This document shows positions 42,677 through 50,875 of a stretch of 64,000 nt of DNA, piece by piece; the first letter of the stretch is position 1; each line of letters starts with the position of its first letter. The stretch covers positions 1,922,001 to 1,986,000 of the forward strand of contig NZ_OZ241968.1 in the NCBI RefSeq assembly GCF_965204125.1, in the 5' to 3' direction. This stretch comes from Poriferisodalis sp965204125 (GTDB lineage Bacteria; Actinomycetota; Acidimicrobiia; Acidimicrobiales; Poriferisodalaceae). The notes beneath the pieces are model-generated. The model was not told the origin of the DNA. It saw only the letters and a program-made list of their open reading frames with translations, and made no database searches. The position numbers and the translations under genes are program-made.

Positions 42677-43627
42677 GTGGTGAACATCGGATCCGAGCCG
42701 AGTAGCGCAAACTCCTGCTCCCCCCAACCGCCGCCCCCGGGGGTGATGCCGCCAGCGCTCTTCGTGCAGGAGGCCGACGGTGTGTGCGCGACGGAGCTGA
42801 CGCGTGGTCCGTGGGCGCATCAGGTGATGCACGGCGGCGCCATTGGCGGCCTGCTGGGCTGGGCGGTTGAGCGCGAGCAGCGGCAGCTCGGCATCTCGCA
42901 GGTGTGCAGCCGGTTGACGGTGGAGATCCTCTCGGGCATGCCGATGGCGACCTATGAGGTCACTGCGACCATGGTGAAGGGCGGCAAGCGGACTGCGCTG
43001 GTCGATGCCGAGGTGCGCGAGGTACACGGCGCTGGGAGAGGCGGGCGCTTGGTGGCGCGAGCTTCATCTCAGTGGCTGACGCCCACAGCGCCCTTGGACG
43101 GCGACCCTGGGGGCGATGGGCAATCGCTGCCGCCGATCCCGGCCGAGCGCGCGGACCCTGGAGCAAATCCCGACATCGACTACCCGCGTCCCGGCTTCAA
43201 CGCCGATGCCGTGGATTTTCGCTTCGTCGGCGGCTCGACGGAGGAGCCGGGCCCGGGCCGCACATGGCTGCGGTTGGACCATCCGTTAATGGCCGGTGAG
43301 GAGACGTCCCCGCTGGTGCGGGTTGCGACCTTGGCCGATCTCGGCGCGGCCGTCGGGTGGGACTTCTCGCCGTCCGGCGGCGCCTACATCAACACCGACG
43401 TGACGCTGCAGCTGCTGCGCGTGCCAGCGGGGGAGTGGTTCTACTTCGACGCGGCCACAGTGGTGGCACCCCAGGGGCTGGCGGGCACGCACACGGCCAT
43501 CTGCGACCAGCACGGCCTGCTCGGCTGGGTGTTGCAGAGCCAAATCGAAGCGCCAGCGGAGATCGGCTTCCCTGGCGGCATGGCTGCGTCGCGCAATGCG
43601 GCCATGCGCGAGGCCACGGCCGGCTAG
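42677..43627 (+). CDS. Acyl-CoA thioesterase-like protein (tandem hotdog)
   Basis: A 316-residue protein resembling TesB/4HBT_3 thioesterases, with two hotdog halves. The first has TRGPWAHQVMHGGAIGGLLGWAVER (the HGG helix) and SRLTVEILSGMPMATYEV; the second has SPLVRVATLADLGAAVGW, AYINTDVTLQLLRVPAGEWFYFDA and a terminal GLLGWVLQSQIEAP. Such proteins hydrolyse acyl-CoA esters; chain specificity cannot be told. It starts with GTG and is divergent from the TRAP operon (about 80 bases apart). Confidence 0.72.
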   Translation: MVNIGSEPSSANSCSPQPPPPGVMPPALFVQEADGVCATELTRGPWAHQVMHGGAIGGLLGWAVEREQRQLGISQVCSRLTVEILSGMPMATYEVTATMVKGGKRTALVDAEVREVHGAGRGGRLVARASSQWLTPTAPLDGDPGGDGQSLPPIPAERADPGANPDIDYPRPGFNADAVDFRFVGGSTEEPGPGRTWLRLDHPLMAGEETSPLVRVATLADLGAAVGWDFSPSGGAYINTDVTLQLLRVPAGEWFYFDAATVVAPQGLAGTHTAICDQHGLLGWVLQSQIEAPAEIGFPGGMAASRNAAMREATAG

Positions 43628-43663
43628 CCGGCGACGTATCTGGACTATCGCCGGTTAGCCGGC
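43619..43663. terminator. Paired palindromes between convergent genes, possible bidirectional terminator
   Basis: GCCGGCTAGCCGGC (43619-43632, a perfect palindrome) contains the stop codon of the thioesterase gene, and GCCGGTTAGCCGGC (43650-43663) contains the stop codon of the convergent response-regulator gene. Each can form a hairpin, and the two copies, both followed by GAC, form a 17-base near-exact direct repeat. No U-tracts are present. Confidence 0.4.
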
Positions 43664-44500
43664 GACCTCAGCCAGCAGGTCGTCGATGACGTGGGCCATC
43701 TGGCTGTAATCGGGCCGCTTCATCACGAACGCATCTGCGCCGAGGTCATACGCGCGGGCACGGTCGTCCGCGGCCTCGTCGGTGGTGAGCGCAACCATCA
43801 TCACCTTGTCGAATTCGTCGGCGGCACGCGTCTCGGCGAGCAGATCGAAACCGCTGACCACCGGCAGTTTCAGGTCGAACAGGACGAGGTCGATCTCCGA
43901 CGGACCTACCGCACGCATGAACGCCAGGGCGTTCGCGCCGTCATGGGCCACCCGAAGCTGGTTGCGGGTGCCGGCTTCCGCGAGCGCCATGGTGATCACG
44001 TCGACGTCGTGCTGATTCTCCTCGGCCAGCAGCACATGAACCGTGTCGTCCGGAGCGTGGATCACCGGTGGTTCGAAGGTGCCTGCCCGATCGACGGTTT
44101 GCGTCTCCGCCGAGACGTGCTCGACGGGAACGCCGAAGCGCCGCTGCAGCCGATGCGGCAGGTCGAGATGCAGCCACCTGCTGGCACCGGCAGGCAAGGT
44201 GCTCAAGACGATGAGGTCGGGATTCAGCCGGTCAATGGCCAGGTTGACCGCCACGACCGGATGCGCGGGGCCCACCTCGCCGGTGACCCGGGCACCGATG
44301 TCGTCGAGCGCCTCGAACGCCTGGCTGAGCCGGCGGCGTGCACCGGCGAGCGCCCGCGCGGGATCAGGACCGTTCGCACCGGTCGCGGGCACGACGATGT
44401 GAAACCGGGTCTCGGGATCGACGGCCAGGATGTGCTCCACGCGCTCATGCAGGTGGCTGCCGACGAGAGTTTGGTTGGCCACGATCAAGACGTGTCGCAT
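43655..44500 (-). CDS. UspA-like domain fused to a CheY-like receiver domain
   Basis: A 281-residue protein. ATG 44500 has a GGAGG site 8 bases upstream. Residues 1 to about 130 look like a universal-stress/GABA-type domain (MRHVLIVANQTLVGSHL, RLNPDLIVLSTLPAGASRWLHLDLPHRL, FGVPVEHV). From about residue 155 a receiver domain follows: VHVLLAEENQHDVDVITMAL (acidic pocket), phospho-acceptor Asp near residue 209 in LVLFDLKLPVVSGFDLL, the Thr in MMVALTTD, and the Lys in AFVMKRP. There is no DNA-binding or enzymatic output domain, and no histidine kinase nearby. It is probably a phosphorylation-dependent interaction module; partner unknown. Confidence 0.72.
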   Translation of the reverse strand: MRHVLIVANQTLVGSHLHERVEHILAVDPETRFHIVVPATGANGPDPARALAGARRRLSQAFEALDDIGARVTGEVGPAHPVVAVNLAIDRLNPDLIVLSTLPAGASRWLHLDLPHRLQRRFGVPVEHVSAETQTVDRAGTFEPPVIHAPDDTVHVLLAEENQHDVDVITMALAEAGTRNQLRVAHDGANALAFMRAVGPSEIDLVLFDLKLPVVSGFDLLAETRAADEFDKVMMVALTTDEAADDRARAYDLGADAFVMKRPDYSQMAHVIDDLLAEVAG

Positions 44501-44554
44501 TCCGGGCACCTCCTCGGTGGTCGGTCTGTGAAAGCGAACTTAGACGCGAGGCCC

Positions 44555-45772
44555 TTATGCCTCGCGCACAGCGTCATCGGCGACAAGTCCGTCGATCTCA
44601 GCCTCGGACATGCCCGCGGCGGCCAGAACGTCACGTGTGCCCTCGCCCAGTTTCGGCGCAGGTCCGCGGGGGCCGACGTCGGCGTTGGCGAATCGCATCG
44701 GGATGCCGACGCTTCGGTAGGGGCCGATGTCGGGGCTGTCGAGCGTGGGGAACATGCCGAGCGCTTCGGCCTGCGCGTCGTCGACCACCTCGTGCAGGCC
44801 CAGCACCGGCCCCCAGATGATTCCCTCAGCATCGAAGATCTCGCCCCACTCGTCGCGGGTGCGGTGCGCGAGCGCCTCGTCGATGCCGGCCACGATCTCG
44901 GGCATGTGGGCGAACCGGCCGCGAATGTCGTCAAAGCGCTCGTCGTCGAGCCAGTCGAGCCGCTCGATGACGCGGCACAGCGCCGGCCAAGCACTCTCCT
45001 GGGGCATGTTGAGCACCACCCACTTGCCGTCGCCGCAGGGATAGCGGTTGGCGGTGGGGACGATCATGTTCTCGCGGGCCCGCTGGCGAAGCGGTGCCCT
45101 GTCGACGGCGGTGATGGCGTAGTCGGACGCCTGGGTCCACACGGCTGTCTCGTAGAGCGATGTCTCGACCACCTGGGCCTCGCCGGTGCGTTCGGCCAGC
45201 CGCAGGGCCGCCAGCACCGCGCCCACCAGCGCCAGGCCCGTGGTGTGGTCGCCCTGGGCGGGGCGCGCCATCGGCACTGCGCCGTCGGGTCCTTCCCGCA
45301 TGGCGTCGTAGATGCCCGAACGGCCGAAAAATGCGGTCACGTCGTAGCCAGGGCGCCATGCCTCGGGACCGGTGGTGCCGTAGCCCGTCAGCGTGGCGTG
45401 CACGATGCGCGGGTTCACGGCAGTGACTGTGGCCTGGTCGAGGCCGAATCGTTCCTGGCGGTGGACGAGCAGGTTGCACATGAACACGTCTGCGCCGGCG
45501 ATGAGCCGGTGGACCACCTGCTGACCCTCTGGCGAGCCCAAGTCCACCGCGATCGAGCGCTTGCCGCGGTTGTCGACGTCGAACTGGAAGTCGTAGTCCT
45601 TGATCTCCGGCGGCAGCTTCGCCGGACGGCTGTAACCCCGCATCGGGTCGCCGTCGAGCGGCTCCACCTTGATGACATCGGCGCCGAGGTCGGCCAGGAT
45701 CGCGCCCGCCGAGGGCGTGGCCATCCAGCTGTCCACCTCGATCACCTTCACATCGTCCAACGGTGCCGCCAT
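44555..45772 (-). CDS. CaiB/BaiF family III CoA transferase
   Basis: A 405-residue CoA transferase starting at ATG 45772 with a GGAGG site 4-8 bases upstream. Family segments: LDDVKVIEVDSWMATPSAGAILADLGADVIKVEPLDGDPMRGY, DNRGKRSIAVDLGSPEGQQVVHRLIAGADVFMCNL, the region ARPAQGDHTTGLALVGAVLAALRLAERTG where the catalytic Asp is expected (GDH), and the C-terminal GEGTRDVLAAAGMSEAEID. It is divergent from an SDR gene, so the pair may serve one catabolic route. Substrates unknown. Confidence 0.87.
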   Translation of the reverse strand: MAAPLDDVKVIEVDSWMATPSAGAILADLGADVIKVEPLDGDPMRGYSRPAKLPPEIKDYDFQFDVDNRGKRSIAVDLGSPEGQQVVHRLIAGADVFMCNLLVHRQERFGLDQATVTAVNPRIVHATLTGYGTTGPEAWRPGYDVTAFFGRSGIYDAMREGPDGAVPMARPAQGDHTTGLALVGAVLAALRLAERTGEAQVVETSLYETAVWTQASDYAITAVDRAPLRQRARENMIVPTANRYPCGDGKWVVLNMPQESAWPALCRVIERLDWLDDERFDDIRGRFAHMPEIVAGIDEALAHRTRDEWGEIFDAEGIIWGPVLGLHEVVDDAQAEALGMFPTLDSPDIGPYRSVGIPMRFANADVGPRGPAPKLGEGTRDVLAAAGMSEAEIDGLVADDAVREA

Positions 45773-45824
45773 CGGACCTCCAAGCCAGCGTCGAGTCCGG
45801 GCCGCGAGATTACGCTGCCGGGCC

Positions 45825-46661
45825 ATGGAACTTGCTGGGAAGGTCGCTGTCGTCACCGGCGGTGCGAGCGGAATCGGGGAAGCGCTCATCGAGCGATTCA
45901 AGGCAGAAGGGGCGCGGGCACTGGTGGTCGTCGACCGTGACGAGGCCGGCGCGCAGGCGGTGGCTGATCGGGTGGGCGGCACAGCCGTCGGGCTCGACGT
46001 CACCGACGAGGACGCCATCAAGGCGGTGGTCGCCGACACCGTCGCAGCGTATGGTGCGCTCGACGTATTCGTCTCCAACGCCGGCTATGTGACCCAGGGC
46101 GGCTTGGAAGCGGCGAACGACGAGATCCAGCGCATGTGGGAAGTGCACGTGATGTCCCACGTGTATGCGGCTCGCGCGGCGGTTCCCGTCATGGTCGAAC
46201 GCGGCGGCGGCTACCTGTTGAACACGGCGTCGGCGGCCGGCCTGTTGACCCAACTCGGCTCAATGCAATATGCGGTCACCAAGGCCGCCGCGGTGTCGCT
46301 GGGTGAATTCCTCGCGATCACCTACGGCGATAAGGGCATCGTGGTGTCGATGCTGTGCCCTCAGGCGGTCGAGACCAACATTTTGGCCAATAGCCCTGAC
46401 CGCACTGGCGATGGCGACCAGGAGCGAGGCACGCCGGGCGCCGCCGCCGGCGACGGCATCCTGCAGCCCTCGCAGTTGGCCGACACCGTCATCGAGGCGA
46501 TGGCCGAGGAACGCTTCTTGGTGCTGCCCCACCCTGAAGTGCAGACCTACCGCGAGCGCAAAGCGTCCGACATCGACCGCTGGCTGTCGGGCATGCGTCG
46601 CTTCCAGTCGCGGCTCTACGCCGACGCGGACATCACCCCTGCGGACTGGCTGCTCAGCTGA
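45825..46661 (+). CDS. Short-chain dehydrogenase/reductase (SDR)
   Basis: A 278-residue classical SDR. ATG 45825 (MELAGKVAVVTGGASGIGEALIERF) gives the nucleotide-binding motif TGGASGIG at once; the open frame before it overlaps the divergent CoA transferase gene. Asp after the second strand (VVVDRDEA) suggests NAD(H) preference. SNAG, the catalytic Ser in LLNTASAAG and the YAVTK pair (Tyr/Lys) are intact. The substrate, some alcohol or ketone, is unknown. Confidence 0.88.
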   Translation: MELAGKVAVVTGGASGIGEALIERFKAEGARALVVVDRDEAGAQAVADRVGGTAVGLDVTDEDAIKAVVADTVAAYGALDVFVSNAGYVTQGGLEAANDEIQRMWEVHVMSHVYAARAAVPVMVERGGGYLLNTASAAGLLTQLGSMQYAVTKAAAVSLGEFLAITYGDKGIVVSMLCPQAVETNILANSPDRTGDGDQERGTPGAAAGDGILQPSQLADTVIEAMAEERFLVLPHPEVQTYRERKASDIDRWLSGMRRFQSRLYADADITPADWLLS

Positions 46662-46687
46662 ACGCCGCCGTCGGGTCGGGCCCGATT

Positions 46688-46710
46688 GCATCCGGCGCGC
46701 CGCCGGATGC
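46688..46710. terminator. Perfect 10-bp hairpin between convergent genes
   Basis: GCATCCGGCG (46688-46697) and CGCCGGATGC (46701-46710) form a perfect 10-bp stem with a 3-base loop, in the 52-base gap between the convergent SDR and methyltransferase genes. A bidirectional terminator is the natural reading, although a U-tract is missing on both sides. Confidence 0.55.
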
Positions 46711-46713
46711 GCC

Positions 46714-47310
46714 TCAGCCCGGGCGGCTCGCGACGAAGCGTGCCTCGTGGCGCTGGCCGAACCACTCCTCGTCGAAGCTGATCGTCTCGAGGCCGCAGCA
46801 CAGCTCGGGCAGCTCGCCCAGCTCCACCAGGAACGGGCGGCTCGGGCGCGCGTTGACGAGCAGGTTCTCGACGGTGGCGATCAGCACGAAGGCGATACCG
46901 CCGGGCACGAGGAAGTCGCGAAGCGCGCCCAGCAGGGGTCGGTGCAGGAAGTTGGTGCACACCGCCGCGTGCCAGCCACCATCAGGGACCGCCGCGCCTG
47001 CGAGCCGACTCAACTGCCCCGGGGTCGGCACGGGATCGGCTTCGAGGTCGGTGCAGATCGTTTGCAGCCGCACACCCCGCTCCGCAGCAGCGTTCTCGGC
47101 AATCTGCAGCGCGCGCTCGGAGACATCGACGAGCGTGGTCTCGATGCCCTGCTCGGCGAGCCAAAGTGCTGTGCCGCCTGCGCCGCCCGCCAGATCAACC
47201 GCCGTCGGGCAGTCGGCCAGCAGCCCGGCCTGATCCATCACGAATCCTGACGGCGACCCTGGCTCATGGCAGTCGGCGTACTTGGCGTTCCAGCGGTCTG
47301 CGGCGCTCAT
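46714..47310 (-). CDS. Class I SAM-dependent methyltransferase
   Basis: A 198-residue small methyltransferase. ATG 47310 overlaps the stop of the livM-like gene (ATGA). It starts SAADRWNAKYADCHEPGSPSGFV, has the SAM glycine motif VDLAGGAGGTALWLAEQG, an acidic residue after the second strand (TTLVDVSERAL) and ICTDLEADPVP. It resembles the TehB/tellurite-resistance-type and thiopurine-type methyltransferases; the acceptor is unknown. It is the last gene of livH-livM-methyltransferase. Confidence 0.78.
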   Translation of the reverse strand: MSAADRWNAKYADCHEPGSPSGFVMDQAGLLADCPTAVDLAGGAGGTALWLAEQGIETTLVDVSERALQIAENAAAERGVRLQTICTDLEADPVPTPGQLSRLAGAAVPDGGWHAAVCTNFLHRPLLGALRDFLVPGGIAFVLIATVENLLVNARPSRPFLVELGELPELCCGLETISFDEEWFGQRHEARFVASRPG

Positions 47311-48521
47311 GCGTCGTACAGCCGCACGGCGCGCGCCCGGCGGCTGCGTGCGTAGGCGGCCACCAGCAGCAGCGCTGCATACAGGAAGAACTCCGACTTC
47401 AGGAATCCGATCCAGCCGCCCTGGGTGACCCAGCCGGGCCGGTCGACGAGCCAGACGGGCAGGAGCACCAGGACGGTCGCTGCGGGCACTGTCATGATGA
47501 GCCGGCTGCCCCCGATCGCCGTGCTGCCGAAGGCGATCGTGAGGGCGAACAGCTTGATCGACAGCTCCTCGGGGTACAGCGACTGGTCGTTGAAGTTCAC
47601 CGGGATCAGCATGAGGCCGCCGGCCATGCCAGCGAGACCGCTGCTGAGGCTCACCCCGGCCAAGCGCAGCCGGTACACCGAGACGCCGAACGTCGCGGCC
47701 GCAGTGGGCTCGTCTCTGGTAGCGACCAGGGCGCGCCCGATCGGACCTGTCAGCAGGCCATGCAGCAGCCAGAAGGCGACCGCCACCCACGCCACCACAA
47801 TCCAGAACTCCCAGATGTGCTCGTCGTTGGGCGCGATGCCGGTCCAGGTCGGCGCGATGAACTCGCTGTCGAGGGTGACCGGCAGCGGGCCGTCGAGCTG
47901 GCGCAGCACGATCGGGAACGCCACTGCCGCCGACAGGGTCAGCAGCGCCAGGTACGCCTTCGGCAAGCGCAGCGCCGGGATGCCGAGCAGCGCACCCACC
48001 GCGCAGCCCGCGGCAAAGCCGGCCAGCGGCATCAGCATCGGCGGCAAGCCGAAATCGTTCACCGCGTGCAGGGCGGCATAGGCGCCCACGCCGGTCAATG
48101 CTCCGTGGCCGACCGACAGCAGCCCCATCCGGTGCGTCAGCAGCCAGAGCCCGGCGAATACGAGGCAGAACGCTGCGAGCTGGGTGACATCGGTGAGGAA
48201 GGTGGACGACGCGCGCAGCGGAACGACCACTGCCAGAGCGGCGATCGCGATCAGTGCCACGGCAGTCAGCCGGTTCGGCCACGTTGCCGCGGCCGACTGG
48301 GCCGATTCGGATGACGGCGGCGCACGGCCCGCTGCTTCGGCCTCCTGGCCGGCGCTTCGCTCGCCCGGCATGGCCGGCGTCTCCGATTCGGAGGATGGGG
48401 GTGTTTCGCCGGCCCGGGGGATCGGAATGCTCGCAGCGACACTGCCGTGCGGGACGGGGGCTTCGCGCAGCGCCAGGCGGAACACGGGTGTGTCGGAATC
48501 GGGAGTCGGCGGATCGCTCAC
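47307..48521 (-). CDS. Branched-chain amino acid-type ABC permease, LivM-like, with disordered N-terminus
   Basis: A 404-residue permease. GTG 48521 overlaps the upstream livH-like stop by 4 bases. The first 80 residues are low-complexity and rich in Pro, Ser and Glu, with PPSSES occurring twice, before the first helix (LTAVALIAIAALAVVVPLRAS). LivM landmarks: LLTHRMGLLSVGHGALTGVGAYAALHA, ALRLPKAYLALLTLSAAVAFPIVLR and RALVATRDEPTAAATFGVSVYRLRLAGVSLSSGLAGMAGGL. With the LivH-like partner it would form the channel of an HAAT-family importer; no binding protein or ATPase gene of this system lies next to it. Confidence 0.82.
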   Translation of the reverse strand: MSDPPTPDSDTPVFRLALREAPVPHGSVAASIPIPRAGETPPSSESETPAMPGERSAGQEAEAAGRAPPSSESAQSAAATWPNRLTAVALIAIAALAVVVPLRASSTFLTDVTQLAAFCLVFAGLWLLTHRMGLLSVGHGALTGVGAYAALHAVNDFGLPPMLMPLAGFAAGCAVGALLGIPALRLPKAYLALLTLSAAVAFPIVLRQLDGPLPVTLDSEFIAPTWTGIAPNDEHIWEFWIVVAWVAVAFWLLHGLLTGPIGRALVATRDEPTAAATFGVSVYRLRLAGVSLSSGLAGMAGGLMLIPVNFNDQSLYPEELSIKLFALTIAFGSTAIGGSRLIMTVPAATVLVLLPVWLVDRPGWVTQGGWIGFLKSEFFLYAALLLVAAYARSRRARAVRLYDA

Positions 48522-49480
48522 GTCCGCAGCCCCTCGCGGGCGGCCTTGCGCGACAGCAGGCCCGACGGGCGCACCGACAGCACCACGATGAGCACGCCGA
48601 GCGCCCACACCAGCGTGACCTGGCTGTCGATGAAGCCGACGTAGCCAGCCATCATCGTCTCGGCGAAGGCGAACAGGTAGCCCCCGGCGAGCGCCAGGGC
48701 GGGGCTGCGCAGGCCACCGAGGGTGGCGGCTGCAAGGCCGAAGATCAGCAGACGCTCCATCATGTCGGGGCGCACGTTCAGCTCACCGGCGATGAGGCCG
48801 CCGGCCAGCCCTCCCAAGGCCGCGGCGACAGCCCAGCCGCCCATCACCACCCACTCCACCCTGATGCCCACCAGCGCAGAGCTGTCGCGGTTGGACGTGA
48901 TGGCCCGGAATGCGAGGCCCACCTTCGTGGTGCGCTGAACCAGCGCGAGCAGGCCGATGGCCGCCAGCATCGTGAGTGTCAGCCCGATGGTGTCGAACCA
49001 CAGCCGAGCACCGCCGATGATGAACCGGTCGGTGTGCTCCTGCGGGAACGGCGAGCCGAGGAACCGCTGGCGACCGCCGAAGTGCTTGACCACGAACACA
49101 CCGATGAGCAGGTAGAGCCCGAGCGTCGCACCGATGGTCGGCACGGGGTCGCCGCGCATCGGCCGGATGACCGTGTATTCGAGCAGGGCGCCCACTGCCG
49201 CAGACACGACCACCGCGCCGGCAACCGCGGCCCAGATCGGCCACGGCGTGGCGAACGGCGTCAACCAGCCCGAGAACGCCACGCCAGGGTCGGCGCCTGC
49301 AGCGAACACCACCGCGATGTACGCGGAGAGCATCGCCATCTGACCCTGCGCCAGGTTCAGCACCCCGGTCGAGCGGAACACCATCGAGATCGCCACCGCC
49401 AAGGCTGCGTACGCAGAGCCGTTGGCGAACGAGTCGAAGACCCGCTGCAGGAACAGGGTCACGGCCGCAGATTGTGTCAC
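48518..49480 (-). CDS. Branched-chain amino acid-type ABC permease, LivH-like
   Basis: A 320-residue permease. I choose GTG 49480 (next option GTG 49462); the frame is open upstream, but that region overlaps the divergent MtaD-type gene. Family segments: FANGSAYAALAVAISMVFRSTGVLNLAQGQMAMLSAYIAV, VVKHFGGRQRFLGSPFP, TTKVGLAFRAITSNRDSSALVGIRVEWVVMGGWAVAAALGGLAGGLIAGEL. It is first in a three-gene operon with livM-like and methyltransferase genes. The solute cannot be inferred with confidence. Confidence 0.82.
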   Translation of the reverse strand: MTQSAAVTLFLQRVFDSFANGSAYAALAVAISMVFRSTGVLNLAQGQMAMLSAYIAVVFAAGADPGVAFSGWLTPFATPWPIWAAVAGAVVVSAAVGALLEYTVIRPMRGDPVPTIGATLGLYLLIGVFVVKHFGGRQRFLGSPFPQEHTDRFIIGGARLWFDTIGLTLTMLAAIGLLALVQRTTKVGLAFRAITSNRDSSALVGIRVEWVVMGGWAVAAALGGLAGGLIAGELNVRPDMMERLLIFGLAAATLGGLRSPALALAGGYLFAFAETMMAGYVGFIDSQVTLVWALGVLIVVLSVRPSGLLSRKAAREGLRT

Positions 49481-49528
49481 GGGCGGGCGCGTTGACCCTT
49501 CGCCGCCTGCCGGTGCGAAGATGAGGCA

Positions 49529-50875
49529 GTGCCGAACGGTTCTGATGCCCGCTCCGGTGAGACTCGCTACCTCGCCGATGTCGTGCTGACCTGTGACGAG
49601 GACTTCGCGATGATCGAGCGCGGGACCGTGGACGTGGGGGCAGACGGGCGCATCGCCTGGGTCGGTGCCGCTGCTGACGCACCGGCCACCGACGCACCGG
49701 TGATCAACCTGGGCGGCCTGCTGATGCCCGGCCTGGTCAACACCCATGCGCACACGCCGATGACGCTCGTGCGCGGCGCAGGCGACGGGCTGCCGCTGAT
49801 GGCGTGGCTCACCGAGGTGATGTGGCCGCGTGAGGGCCGCCTGCGCCCCTCCGATGTGTGGTGGGGGATGACGCTCGGCTCAGTCGAGATGCTGCGCTCG
49901 GGCGTGACGACCACATGCGAGATGTACGCCTTCGAACACGAGGTGATCGATGCGGGCCGCCAGGCGGGCATCCGGCAGGTCATGTGTCCGGGTGTGCTGT
50001 CGGTGGCGCACTTGGACGACACCGGAAGCGTCGCCGATCGAGTCGGCGAGATCGCCCGGGTACACGACGAGCAGAACGACCCATTGGGCCGCGTCACCAT
50101 CGGGTTTGCACCGCATTCGGCGTACGACCTCGGCGTGGGCCCGTGCGCGGAGATCGCCGTTGCAGCCCGGGAGCGCGACGCCCTGCTGCACATTCACGTC
50201 GCCGAGACCGCCGATGAGGGCGACGCGCTGGCCGACATGCACAGCGGCGCCAGCGTGCCGAGGCTCCTTGCTGAGGCCGGTGCGCTGGAAGGAAGGGTGC
50301 TGGCTGCGCACAGTGTCTGGCTCGACGATGCCGACCTCGACATCTACGCCTCGGCGGGCGTGGCCGTGGCGCACTGCCCGGTCAGCAACATGAAGCTGGG
50401 TTCGGGCGTGGCGCGGGTGCCCGAGATGATCGAGCGGGGCATCACGGTGTCGCTCGCTACCGATGGGCCTGCGTCCAATGACGATCTGGACCTGTGGGAG
50501 GAGATCAAGATTGCCTCGCTCCTGGCCCGGGTGACCGCGCTCGACCCCACCGTGATGAGCGCGCAGCAGGTCATCTCGATGGCCACTCGCAGCGGCGGCG
50601 AGGCGCTCGGCTTGGATGTCGGCGTGCTGGAAGCGGGCCGCTGGGCCGACATGATCCGGCTCGACATCGATGATGTTGCGTTTGTCCCGGTCACGTCCCC
50701 GCAGGAGCTGATCGCCCATGTGGCATGGTCCGGCGGCAGTCGCCACGTCACCGAAGTGTGGGTCGGTGGCGAGCGGGTGGTCGCGGACCGGGTATGCCTC
50801 ACCGTCGACGAGTCACGGGCTCGCTATGAAGTGCAGCATCGTGCGCAACGGCTGGCGCAGGAATCGGGGACGTGA
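49529..50875 (+). CDS. mtaD: Methylthioadenosine/S-adenosylhomocysteine deaminase (MtaD/SsnA-type amidohydrolase)
   Basis: A 448-residue amidohydrolase with metal ligands in MPGLVNTHAHTPM (HxH), LLHIHVAETADEG, AAHSVWLDDADL and LATDGPASNDDLDLWEEIKIASLL, the last being characteristic of the MtaD group. The enzyme deaminates 5'-methylthioadenosine or S-adenosylhomocysteine to the inosine form. The next gene overlaps it by 4 bases and encodes a nucleoside phosphorylase for the product, which supports methylthioadenosine as substrate. It starts with GTG and is divergent from the LivHM/methyltransferase operon. Confidence 0.83.
   Translation: MPNGSDARSGETRYLADVVLTCDEDFAMIERGTVDVGADGRIAWVGAAADAPATDAPVINLGGLLMPGLVNTHAHTPMTLVRGAGDGLPLMAWLTEVMWPREGRLRPSDVWWGMTLGSVEMLRSGVTTTCEMYAFEHEVIDAGRQAGIRQVMCPGVLSVAHLDDTGSVADRVGEIARVHDEQNDPLGRVTIGFAPHSAYDLGVGPCAEIAVAARERDALLHIHVAETADEGDALADMHSGASVPRLLAEAGALEGRVLAAHSVWLDDADLDIYASAGVAVAHCPVSNMKLGSGVARVPEMIERGITVSLATDGPASNDDLDLWEEIKIASLLARVTALDPTVMSAQQVISMATRSGGEALGLDVGVLEAGRWADMIRLDIDDVAFVPVTSPQELIAHVAWSGGSRHVTEVWVGGERVVADRVCLTVDESRARYEVQHRAQRLAQESGT

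Noticed and set aside
43691..45940. A 749-codon plus-strand open frame opposite the receiver fusion and the CoA transferase
   Set aside because: Same reason: antisense to two recognisable genes, with no domain pattern of its own.
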